A stretch of 64,000 nt of DNA. It comes from Crambe crambe. Its lineage: Eukaryota; Porifera; Demospongiae; Poecilosclerida; Crambeidae. Made by a program: the position numbers and the translations under genes. Positions 1 through 9,950 of this stretch are shown piece after piece. Below the pieces are notes generated by a model. That model searched no databases and was not told the DNA's origin. It worked only from the letters and a program-made list of their open reading frames with translations. The stretch lies in NCBI GenBank assembly GCA_963924555.1, contig OZ004582.1:620001-684000 (forward strand), given 5' to 3'. Numbering within the stretch: position 1 is the stretch's first letter; each line of letters begins with the position of its first letter.

Positions 1-702
1 TGAAATGTTCTTAATTTGGTAAGTACATAGCACTGGATATGGAAGATTATTAACAATATTTGTGTATTATTCATATTCATAAGAAGTAGTTATTCCTTCA
101 TACCCTGCACCTATGGTTTGCGAATAATTATATGCATTCCCTTGCTAAAAAAAGCTGAATGATTAATTTTGAATGTTATATTCCTCAGGGATGATTGACT
201 GATGAGGAGGTTTCAGAATGAGAAGGTGCAGGCAGTAGTGAAGAAGAACCTGGAAGAAATGAATGGCTGGACACTTAGCTAATTAGCTATTGGTGTGTTT
301 TTTTTTTTTCTTCAATTAATGTGGGGGCATGTGCAATAAGGAGTGGTTGGGCAGTTTTTTATTGAGAGTACCCTCTCATATTTAAAAATTAAAAAATATA
401 TTTTCTGAAATGTTCTTAATTTGGTAAGTACATAGCACTGGATATGGAAGATTATTAACAATATTTGTGTATTATTCATATTCATAAGAAGTAGTTATTC
501 CTTCATACCCTGCACCTATGGTTTGCAAATAATTATATGCATTCCCTTGCTAAAAAAAGCTGAATGATTAATTTTGAATGTTATATTCCTCAGGGATGAT
601 TGACTGATGAGGAGGTTTCAGAATGAGAAGGTGCAGGCAGTAGTGAAGAAGAACCTGGAAGAAATGAATGGCTGGACACTTAGCTAATTAGCTATTGGTG
701 GG
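1..702. repeat. Direct duplication of a ~297-bp segment
   Basis: The stretch 1-297 recurs almost exactly at 406-702 (offset 405), separated by a T-rich spacer. A third, diverged copy starts near 25234. Together with the array downstream it forms a dispersed repeat unit of about 2 kb. No convincing coding potential is seen. Confidence 0.9.
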
Positions 703-1427
703 GTTTATTGTTTGCAAGCATAGGAGTGAAGAATGTTTTGTTGTCTTGAGGGAGGAGAGTATAACTGACATGAAGGAGGAGTATCTGTAGTGAATACAGT
801 ACTGAGGAGTGAAAACATTAGAGTGGAGGAGCAGAAGGAAATGAATCAATAATAGTTGTTGAGGTTTTGTTGTCTTGTATATGAGGGAGGAGGGTATGAG
901 GGATGAGCATGTGCAGTGCAAATGAGTGTTGAGGTCTTGCACGAGGAAGGGTATGGGGAATGAACAAATGAGAGTAGCAATTTGTGATGCGCATGCACAT
1001 TTGATGTAGCAGGATTTTGTGCAGAAGCTTAGTATAGAGATCTGCTGTTTGTGTACGTGATGATCGCGAGATATATATCTATAATAGGGTTAAATGAAGC
1101 CAAGCTATAGCGACTTTATGCTTGCCTTGAGTTAGAGAATTTCTGCAAGTATGGAGATACAAATGAAATGTTTTATAGTGTTTGAGTGCGCGACTTACTT
1201 TTTATTTTTGATGATAGTGGAAATGCACTGGAAAAGACAAGTAGCTATATATAGCTAAGTGATTTTGTAATGTTTTATATTACTTACAGTTTCCTCGATA
1301 CATATTAGGGTCTGGAATTAAAGATTATGGTGATACATGTTATATAATGTGTTGGTGGAAAATGGTTAAGTATGTACTCACATGGGAACGGGCAGAATCG
1401 AACACCCCTCCCTCTGCGCCTGGCCCT

Positions 1428-2060
1428 GGCCCTAGCCCTCCACCCTGGGTGAGGGTGTGCAGTTGGAAGTGGCACTATAGTTAGTTGCTTACCTTCTGGG
1501 AGGGGGTGCGCAGCTGGAGGTGGCACTGGATGATGTAATCGTAAGATCATGAAATGTTTTATTTATAGTTGCTTACCTCCTGGGAGACCGAGGGGGCGTG
1601 CAGTAGGTGGTACTGGATGACGTAATTGTAAGAGTAATGAAATATGTTATCTATAGTTGCTTACCTTCTGGGAGGGGGTGCGCAGCTGGAGGTGGCACTG
1701 GATATAAGAGTAATGAAATATGTTATCTATGTATAATTCTTTACCTTCTGGGAGGGGGCACACAGCTGGAGGTGGCGCTGGATGATGTAATTGTATGAGT
1801 AATGAAATTATCTTTAGTTACTTACCTTCTGGGAGGGGGTGTGCAATGGGAGGTGGGGCGCGCAGCTGGAGGTGGCACTGGATGATGCGATTGTATGAGT
1901 AATGAAATTGTTATCTTTAGTTACTTACCTTCTGGGAGGGGGTGTGCAAAGGGAGGTGGCACTGGATGATATAATTGTAAGATCGTGATATGTGTTATGT
2001 ATAGCTAGTTAGTTGCTTACCTTTTGGGAGGGGGTGTGCAGCTGGAGGTGGCACTGGTTG
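1428..2060 (-). repeat. Tandem array A of micro-exon-like repeat units
   Basis: About seven units of 75-100 bp. On the plus strand each has ttac, then about 33 nt starting cttctgggagggg and ending ggaggtggca, then ctggat. Read on the minus strand this is CAG, a proline-rich 33-nt segment ending CCCAGAAG, then GTAAG, that is a consensus 3' splice site, a frame-preserving short exon and a consensus 5' splice site. Cores start near 1495, 1577 (36 nt), 1666, 1747, 1826 (52 nt, internal duplication), 1928 and 2022. It may be a tandem exon array or simply a minisatellite containing splice-like words. Confidence 0.75.
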
Positions 2061-2173
2061 AGATTAGTGGAGTAGTTCCAAACTGATAGTGCTACGTAGT
2101 CAGAGAAAGATGAAAGAGTAAATATGGTTGACACTGAACACATTTTTTTTGTACAAATAGCTGCAGAGCACTG

Positions 2174-2204
2174 CACTGTTAAAACGGCAGTATGTATTAC
2201 ATAC
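2174..2204 (+). repeat. Left terminal inverted repeat of the CACTA element
   Basis: Starts CACTGTTAAAACGGCAG and ends with a complete GTATG-N5-CATAC site. It pairs with 8479-8509 with five mismatches and no gaps. Confidence 0.85.
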
Positions 2205-2467
2205 CCAAAATGTATGACCATCATTCCAAATAGTGATCATACTATTGGTATGAAATAGTGATAGTATGAAGTACATACAATTATGGTATGATCATCATTC
2301 CTCTTAGGGCTATGTAAATAGGTTAGTATGAAATCCATACCCTTACAGTATGTAGATCATACATGTTTCATCATACCTTTGGTAGTTGTGGTATGATCAT
2401 GGGTTAGTATGAACTCCATACCTAGTATTCAGTATGTTCATCATACTTACTTGTATGTCCTACATAC
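2190..2467. promoter_or_regulatory. Left subterminal palindrome cluster, GTATG-N5-CATAC
   Basis: Seven perfect copies of GTATG, any five bases, CATAC start at 2190, 2264, 2326, 2348, 2407, 2432 and 2453. Imperfect half-matching copies are at 2212, 2248, 2286 and 2391. The spacer sequence varies while both half-sites are fixed, as expected for a dimeric DNA-binding site. CACTA elements typically carry subterminal repeats bound by an element protein; that role here is inferred. Confidence 0.85.
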
Positions 2468-2507
2468 CAAGCATGCTACATGCAGATTAGTGAACCACAA
2501 TTTTAGT

Positions 2508-5500
2508 TCAAAAGACATGATACTTCAGGTTGATAAAGTTCTTGCTACATGTGGTGTCAAAAGATTTGTGCAATGATAATCTATGGTAGTCAACAAAATC
2601 TTGGTGGTGGCAAATCAAGAATTCATTTTGAAGTTGCTCAACTTCGTAGGAATTAAAGTGCCTATTAAAAGTACTAGCAATATATGGTGTTAAGACAAAA
2701 AGACAATCACCGCATGTGGTGACAAGAATGTCCAAGATCTTGCCAAATATTGGGTCACCATTTGAGATTCCACAAATCAGAACGTGTAAATAATAATATA
2801 AAAGATATCTCCACACATAATGCATAGACATGTAACTAAGCTACCTGTGTAGTTCAGACTCAGAATTCAATTCTGGAGAATATTGTAGTAAAGCCAAAGA
2901 ATACTCCAATTCATCAACAACAACACTATGAGCTATAAAACAAGATAAATAAGTCAGTGGTATACTAACAGCTAGCAAATACTAACCTGGACCATAAGAA
3001 TTATCCTTTCCTAAGTAGGTGATGCTGCATGTCATTTTGTAGCACATGTAGCGTTGATAGCGGGTAGCTACAGTTTTCTCCAAGTTGATAAAGTTACCAA
3101 GGGTCTGGGCAATTTTTTTGAAAAATTTATGTCTTGCCTCATAGCGCATGCACCAATGTCTCACTAAGGGACCACATCTGAAGTATAAGAATTAACAAGA
3201 CTCTATTAGATAGCTACATAACAAGTCTAGACATTATGTAGCTACGTACATACCTTTTTATCCATGAAGGCATATGAATAAGATAATGCATTTTAGGTGT
3301 TAATGGCCTTTCAGGATAGAGGTCAGTGAATACTACGAGGTAATCTTCAATGAGGGTCTGAAGGTAGTCGACTTTATCTTCTGTGATTACCGGAGCAAAG
3401 AGAAACTCCATTATTCTAAGGAGACACAAGAAATTCTCCCACTTTTCATCACTTTCAGGAACTAAATCTCCAATAATAAGTGGCAAGAATCGTCCCAAGC
3501 ACCATGCCTGTGAAGCTGAAATAAAAATTGCCAGCCTTTATCATAAGCATGTTTGTTATGGTCCTCCCAAACAGACAAACTAGCAAAAAATAATAGCTAA
3601 TAAAAAAATGGAAAATGAGCAAGCTACTGAAACAAAATAATTAATAAAAACAAAATAAAAAACTACAACAAAAATACCAACATGCATGCTAGCTTTTCTG
3701 GTTTTCCTTACAATAATGAGTGTGCACCATTTGGAATTTCAGTTGGGTCCACTAGCTATATGCAATAGCTGATAACTCACATGATTGCTTAACATTGTTT
3801 CTTGTTGTTGATGATAATGTGTCAAGGCTAATAGGTGTTGGTTTATTGGATGAGTCTGCTGGACCATAGTTAAACGACTGTATTCTGCTGTTCAATGTAT
3901 TAAGTGAAATTATTTTCTCCTCTATGACCAAGTAAGCCAAAAGCCACTTTAGACTATATGTTGATGTAGAGGACCATCAAGGCTGGAACAATGTTCATTA
4001 TATATTTCACGAGTCCGCAACATGAATTCCTTTTCATGAAACTACATTATTATAACACAGTTTCTGATAAATACCTTACTATACTGTAAAGAAATTACCT
4101 CTGTCTGCATATCAGAATCTATAGCCATGCAAGATCTGCACTTTCGAAATGCTGATGTGAGTGACTTGTAACCTCCTATCAGGTTTGCAGCAGGATTGTC
4201 GGCTGATACAATTATTATAGTTCCCCGAAGATGGGATACTTGTCCATCAATAATGAATGGTACTCCAGAGGCCTATGCCGATAAATAGAAAGTAGCTAGT
4301 TTGTGTGAATACTAGAGTTCATTGTTCTTACACTTTCCAGAAGTTTAATATCCTTCATAAATGGTTTCAAAATTTCATTTGCTGAATATTTTTGAACCAG
4401 TGTGTGCCGAACTACAGTAACAAGTTGGATAGTGTGAAGAAATTTTGGATCAATATTACACAGTGAGAAGTAGAAAATGCCTAAATAAATAGATAAATAA
4501 ATAATAAATAAACAAATAAATAAATAAATAAATAATACTTTCTTACCAAGTTTATGAATAGATGCTTTTGATCCAAGGGGATTACAAACTTCCAATTCAT
4601 CGTAGTACAATGCTATCTGCAGGGCACAAGGGTGATCCTTGAATAGGTCATGATTCTTGTATTGTTCGCTGTCACAATAATCTCCCCATTTTCGATCCGA
4701 AAGTTGGTGGGAGTTAAATATCTACAATCATGGCAAAAGTTAATATTCAACATACAAAAGTGTATAGCTAATACCTGGTCACAGATATCATCACATTTTA
4801 ATAGAGCTTGTAAGGAATGTAACAAAGGGACGTCATAGCAATAGTCATCTCTTCCTAACCGTCTTTTAACAGGTGGCTAAAATGGAAGCAATATTAATAT
4901 TATTCATAGTCATGCAATAATTATTGTTCGCTCACCACATAATTACAGTGTTCTAGAAAAAATTTTTCTTGCTTATATTGGCTTTCCAAGCCTTCAAAGG
5001 GATTGGTAATACCAGACACTGTGAAGTGACTTAGCACTTCCGAAATTTCATCGGCAGTCAGCTTATTAAGCCCTTCCAAACTATTTTTTACACTCATCCC
5101 CAAGTTTTCAACAGTTTGATCCAAAAATTGTCTGGTGTCTTGTAGAATAATATCCAATGTTGTTTGAGGAAGTTTTCTTCCATCCCTCATCTTCATAATG
5201 AATTGTGCAGCTGCCAAAGAAGGATGTTGCTGTTCTAAACATGACGGACTAGTAGAAGTAGGATCAGCTGTGAAGCTGTCTGAGCTTTCCATAGCCTCAC
5301 TGGGCACTGCACTCCCGATCGTATCATTTGAGGAAGTGATCATACAACCAGGGTCACTAGGCTTCAAAACATGTTTGTGCTTACGATACACATGCTGCCT
5401 CAAACTTTCATAAGACTTTATAGTGGAAGGGCATCCTTCAATCCCACATCTGACTGGACCTTCAAAATGCGGGTGTGCTTCTCTAATATGGCACATAATT

Positions 5501-5550
5501 TCAGCCAGAGTTTTCCTGGCGTACCTACTGCAGATATTACACTCATACAT
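2508..5550 (-). pseudogene. C2H2 zinc-finger transposase of the CACTA element, internally deleted
   Basis: A multi-exon gene read from 5550 down. Exon 1 (5550-4936) has two C2H2 fingers (CNIC..H..H and CGIEGC..H..KH) and ends at GTGAGC. Further exons with consensus sites lie at about 4876-4776, 4721-4547 (ending NPLGSKASIHKLG), 4480-4332, 4272-4099 (with VSADNPAAN and KCRSCM), 4041-3781, 3515-3254 (LTPKMHYLIHMPSW), 3178-2987 (HWCMRYEARHKFFK), 2932-2845 and about 2808-2508, where it ends NLKYHVF. The conserved order matches a zinc-finger transposase family widespread in sponges, cnidarians and fish. Near 3960-3972 the reading jumps from LDGPL to YSLKWLL with a frame change; the segment that family members carry between them is missing, so the catalytic core is probably destroyed. 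Family assignment is from memory; exon borders are visual. Confidence 0.75.
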
Positions 5551-5669
5551 GATTAGCTAGCCCACCAAATGCGCGCTCTTTCCGTTGCGCATGGGCAATG
5601 AATGATCGAAGCAGCGGGATGTGCAGCAGCTGCTTGCCAGAGACCAGATGGTGGAGTGCTCTATTCATC
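5551..5669. promoter_or_regulatory. Shared bidirectional promoter region of the CACTA genes
   Basis: Only about 119 bp separates the transposase start (5550, minus) from the SAM gene start (5670, plus). The interval is locally GC-richer (around gcgcgctctttccgttgcgc) than its surroundings. No TATA box is obvious. Divergent arrangement implies co-expression; this is inference. Confidence 0.45.
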
Positions 5670-8320
5670 ATGGCCTTTCTCGAAAAAGATGCTGATAAAT
5701 TCGCAGAATGGCTAAGGGAGGAAGGTTTTAAAGAGGAAATTGTTAGTATTTTTCAAGGTAAGAGCAGCTTAGCTATAGAAATTAGATAGCTATAGCTGTA
5801 TCATGTGTCTCTTCCAGACAATGGAGTTGATGGGGAGAGTTTTTTGCTCCTTACCGAAGCTGATCTTGCTGAAATGATTAAAGCAGTTGGTATAAGATGA
5901 AAATTGATAGTAAAACTAAATGCTCTGAAGAAAGTTGATAAAAAGACAATAGAGGTGAGCAAGGTCTTCTCTCTTTGGTCAGCCATGTTTAATAGTGAAG
6001 GTAATAATTACTACCCCATGCAATACTTAATATGTAGGTCAGTGAAGAATGTGCTATCAAGTATGACTTAGTCTCGAGTGATAGTGATCGTGGATGTTAC
6101 TCACTGGAAGATGTAAGTTTATAAAAGATAGTGACCCTCCTCTTAAAAGAGGCATACCTGCTAGCCATTCATTCATATCCAAGAACAGGGATGTTTATTA
6201 CTCAGCAAAAAAAATCTATAGATATAGCAAGGCTGATTATTAGCTATGATCTTTATGCAGCAGTCAGCTGAAGATGATGAGCTACATGATTCTGCTCTCA
6301 AGGAAGAATATCAGACAAGGATGAGGACAATGTCAAGGTAAATACTGCCTTTATATACAATGATAAATGAACACATTCCTTCCATTCATGTACGTAAACC
6401 AAGACTGAAATCATAAAAAAGGAAGTTGCTTTTACCCATTTGAAGAAAAATGTGCTCTCAAAAAGGAAACAGGAACCACCTTTCTCTCATCCATTCGAGC
6501 TACCACGCAATTACCCTGCCTTTGTCATGAGTGAATTGGCTCATAATAGATTATCAGGAAGAGCAAGGACAAAATTTATATCCAGTGTAGCATCTGCTAT
6601 TTTTAAGGAAAAAAGTTGCCCTAAGGATGAGGAATACAGACATGTTGGATCACAAATTGTCAATGAATATCCTTTCCTTAAGTCACTGTCAGGATCAGGT
6701 TATGTAAGTGAAAGATTATAATTATGTAAAGTTAGCAGATTTTGCTGGTGCATTGGGTAATATTAAGCCTACCACAATCGTATCAACCCTCTTCCTGTGT
6801 ATGTTATGTCCATATCTCTTAACTTCTTGCTTATTGCAGGGCTACTTAGTAGAAGCACTCAAAGATAAGATGAAATATTTGAGAAATTCTAAACCTCGTA
6901 TAAAGTCTGAAAATAGTAATGAGATGTCCGAGCCACCAGCTAAGAAGATAAAGAAAGAGTTTACACAAATTCCACATATTCCTGCGGCACCACACATTCC
7001 AAAAGGAGAAGATGAGGCATCATATCTTAGGCACTTGAAAGTTCTTCAACAAGAAGAAAAAAAGATGTCCCCAAACAAGCAAGTGATTGCTGATCTCATG
7101 ACTAGGACTTTCCCTTTTCGAAGGAAGGAGATACTGGAAGAGCCATCATCAATGGACCAACTTCTGAAAAAATTTCCATCTCTAAAAAGAACTGAACAGG
7201 TAACTAATGATCTCAAGAGTATTATAAACCCATGGCCCATATATACATTTGTTTTGTTTCAGATTCTTGATGAGTTGAATCGTATTTTAGAGAAGGATGC
7301 TAAAACAGAGCTTCACGATATTTGGTTGAATACTATCCCAAAAATTTTTGAGGTTGCTCGTGATGAAACAAACTCTCATGTACAGTCCCTCCTTGAGGAT
7401 TGCAAGAAAGATCTCTCTGAAGGTATGTAGTTAGCGACTTAGAGTGCATTTCCTAAAGTATACAAAAGTTGTTTTGATTCAGTTTGTCATGATATGCCTC
7501 AGTGCATTTTGTGTAGCATTAACATGTAGCTTAATGTATGTGTGTACAGCCACATATTCATGTTCATGTATGTAAGTAATGTAACTCAAATTCTTTCTTT
7601 TCAGAGTCGAAATCTATCTTGGCTCTGCTGATAGTTATTTATCTCTTGCCAGACACTAGGACCAAAATTGATCCAAGCAGAGTCATTATATTCTTACCGG
7701 TAATTTGATATTATGTGTAATACTTTCATACTAGTGAGGGACTAAAAAAATATTGTACCCAAACCATTTGCAGTATACTAATGAATTCTGGTTGTTTACC
7801 TGATAGTTTGCTTGGTCTCTTTTTTTAATGAAAGGTCACTGTCCTCATTGATAGCTTCCTGACCATGGTCAAGGAATTTTTTACCTGTTACACATACATA
7901 AGTACTCTTCACAACCCCCCTCCCCGAAAAAACACAAAATCAACCAAAAAACAACAACAACAAAAATAAAAACAAAAACGGAATTAAGCTAGCTATAACT
8001 AATTGAACCTTCTCTTTTAGGAATTTGCTGACGTGTCCAAGGAGGCAGCTGATGTTAACCCTCAGCCTGTATGTATGGTGAGGGGAACAGCAACTAAAGT
8101 AAAAGATGCCGTTCTCTCGATTGAAGGAACTGTTTTGTCAAAAATAAACCCAATTGACATTCCTATAGTATTATTTGCTGCTTATTATGTTTTCAACATT
8201 AAGTACAAGAATGGTACTGCAAATTTTTATTCTTTTTTAGAGGTGATTTTTATAAATGCTACCCCTCCAAAACGTGCAAAACTTAACCATTTTATAAACA
8301 TGATAGAACATGTTATTTGA
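5670..8320 (+). pseudogene. SAM-domain protein, SAMD3-like family, CACTA accessory gene
   Basis: Nine candidate exons: 5670-5757, 5818-5954, 6038-6112, 6261-6337, about 6442-6703, 6840-7199, 7263-7422, 7605-7699 and 8021-8320, most with GT/AG borders. Exons 1-2 encode an N-terminal SAM fold (KFAEWLREEGFKEEIVSIF, then LLLTEADLAEMIKAVGIR). An in-frame TGA at 5898-5900 interrupts the last SAM helix. The middle carries a conserved block (YPAFVMSELA, then YRHVGSQIVNEYPFLK, then SGSGY) and a basic stretch PPAKKIKKEF that could act as a nuclear signal. The C-terminus (FAAYYVFNIKYKNG) matches the tail of SAMD3-like proteins. SAM domains mediate protein or RNA/DNA contacts. The phase of the exon 4/5 join does not fit, another sign of decay or an unseen splice site. 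Its role in transposition is inferred from context. Confidence 0.75.
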
Positions 8321-8343
8321 TGTATTATTGTATTATTATTATA

Positions 8344-8493
8344 GTATGTAATTCATACAAAATTGCATGTAATGCATACCAATGAGGTGGTATGTTTATC
8401 ATACCGATATCTGAAAGTATGTGCTTCATACTTATACAAGGAATGCTCAGTGTAACAGGACAAATCATACCTATTTCGGTATGAAATGCATAC
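8344..8493. promoter_or_regulatory. Right subterminal palindrome cluster, GTATG-N5-CATAC
   Basis: Four perfect copies start at 8344, 8390, 8417 and 8479, and one copy with a single mismatch (GCATG) at 8365. The last overlaps the right terminal inverted repeat, mirroring the left end. Confidence 0.85.
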
Positions 8494-8509
8494 TTCCTTT
8501 TTTACAGTG
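8479..8509 (-). repeat. Right terminal inverted repeat of the CACTA element
   Basis: Ends TTTTTTACAGTG; the reverse complement begins CACTGTAAAAAAGG. Mismatches to the left end are at positions 7, 12, 15, 22 and 26. Confidence 0.85.
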
Positions 8510-9151
8510 TGGAATTGTAAGGAAACAGTTCCAAAGTTGCAAGCAGCTGATTATAAAATGAAAAGAAGCACTGGACTCAGGAGTCAAACAAAGGAAAGAG
8601 TGAGTATAACATACCTTGTTGAACAAACAGCAGAAGACCTTGACCTTGTGTCTCAGAAGAGTGACTGTTACTTAATTTATATGATTAAGAGGTAGATAGA
8701 AGGATTGCACTTTAAAAGCAGCTGCGAAGCTAGCACGTGCGCGTGCAACGCGCGCGCATTGCATACTACGTAATACGCACGCACAGGCTTCAAAATGGCA
8801 GATGAAAAGTAGCTAGTCAGTGGTGGAGGAAGCAGATTTACATTGGTCAGGCAGGTGGAGACTATAACATTATAGTCACACAATATTATATAGCTATTCC
8901 ATAAAAGTACAAAAATGACTAAAAGTTACCAAAAATATGCTGGCGATGCTCACTGTTTCTCACAAATTCAGTGGCAGATTGAGTAAGGTCAATGTTATCC
9001 AATAATGCCTTATAAATATTCAGTAGCATGAGGTGATTAACTTAACAAAATATAGTGCTTCTTAAGCCAGGAACCAATAGTAGATTGTTTTTGAGCAGAT
9101 AATCGCTTTGCCATGCTTCAGGGTCAGTGGATATTTGGGCCAATGCTATAT
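8510..9151. other. Non-coding flank right of the CACTA element
   Basis: Contains short open frames without recognisable motifs and a CpG/purine-pyrimidine-rich patch near 8735-8780 (gcgcgtgcaacgcgcgcgca). Nothing further can be supported. Confidence 0.5.
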
Positions 9152-9214
9152 CAATAATCATGAAGGATGTGCCGAGCCACCGCAGGCGGCTCGGCACATC
9201 CTTCATGATTATTG
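9152..9214. repeat. Perfect 27-bp inverted repeat (hairpin)
   Basis: Arms 9152-9178 and 9188-9214 are perfectly complementary with a 9-nt loop (9179-9187). The inner arm is GC-rich (GTGCCGAGCC) in AT-rich surroundings. It could be a palindromic recombination footprint, a folded-back short element or a small-RNA hairpin. Confidence 0.9.
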
Positions 9215-9499
9215 CTTCATATGATATTCTTATTAATACAAAAATCGAAAATTGACGACCATTACCATGTGGCATCGACCCTTTACCTAAGAAAACAAAG
9301 GTACAAGGACGACGACGTCAGACTATTATTATGTTTAATGCTAAACTAGTTTATGGATCTGTGATACTTTACCTGAGTGATACTGGAAAGAATTGCTTTG
9401 CATCAAATGAGAAGGTAGCTAAGGTAGCCTCGTCCCCAGGCTACATTGATAAATTGGCCTTAGAGCATGCTCCTGAAAGAAATGTCTACTCCACCTTAT

Positions 9500-9950
9500 A
9501 ACTGCACCGGGATTACTAGCTACTGAGCGATCAGGATTGCACTCTGTAGTGATTATACTCTGAATGGAGTGACAGTGATTAGAGTGCATTTCATTCTGGA
9601 GTGACTGATTGTATGTCTTTACTCTTCAAACTTCACTCATGCAGTTCAGAGACGAACTCCTCAGGACTGTCTTCACTCTCCATTGCATGCAGAAACTATA
9701 GAGTGATTGCATGCATGTCCCTGAAGAGTGATGTATAATCATTCGGAAGTCACTGTAGAGTGAAGAATATATGTATACATGTATTATTTGAAGACAAAGA
9801 CAATGTCATGTGCATATAATCACCTCATGCAGTCAGATGGACTGGAGTGATTAGTTGCTGTATAGTATGACGACTGTATGTCTTCACTGCCAGAGACTGG
9901 AGGATTATGTCTTCAGAGACTGCTGGAGTGATATAATTATGTGTGCATAT
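9500..9950. repeat. Cluster of GAGTGA motifs
   Basis: The hexamer GAGTGA recurs at least seven times (near 9558, 9600, 9701, 9726, 9758, 9843 and 9926), interleaved with TCACTC/TCACT words and gcatgc palindromes. This resembles subterminal repeats of a non-autonomous DNA element, but I could not find matching ends. Confidence 0.4.

Larger units (their letters stand above)
2174..8509. mobile_element. CACTA-type DNA transposon with divergent transposase and SAM-domain genes
   Basis: A 6336-bp element. The ends are CACTG at 2174 and CAGTG at 8509, the hallmark of the CACTA (En/Spm) superfamily. The terminal 31 bp match in inverted orientation at 26 positions (2174-2204 versus 8479-8509). The dinucleotide TG occurs immediately outside both ends (2172-2173 and 8510-8511), compatible with a 2-bp target duplication, though TG alone is weak evidence. 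Just inside both ends are clusters of the 15-bp palindrome GTATG-N5-CATAC. Inside lie a minus-strand multi-exon C2H2 transposase and a plus-strand multi-exon SAM-domain gene transcribed away from each other. Both genes carry disabling lesions, so this copy is probably non-autonomous. Confidence 0.85.

Noticed and set aside
688-1000. Minus-strand open frames of 60-84 aa
   Set aside because: They follow the dispersed repeat, change between repeat copies and have low-complexity Ser/Leu/His composition without motifs.
1428-2060. CRISPR array
   Set aside because: Repeat units with similar spacers in eukaryotic AT-rich DNA; spacers are themselves homologous and no cas genes exist.
5898-5900. Selenocysteine or recoded TGA in the SAM domain
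   Set aside because: No SECIS-like context can be shown and a stop in a decaying element is the simpler explanation.
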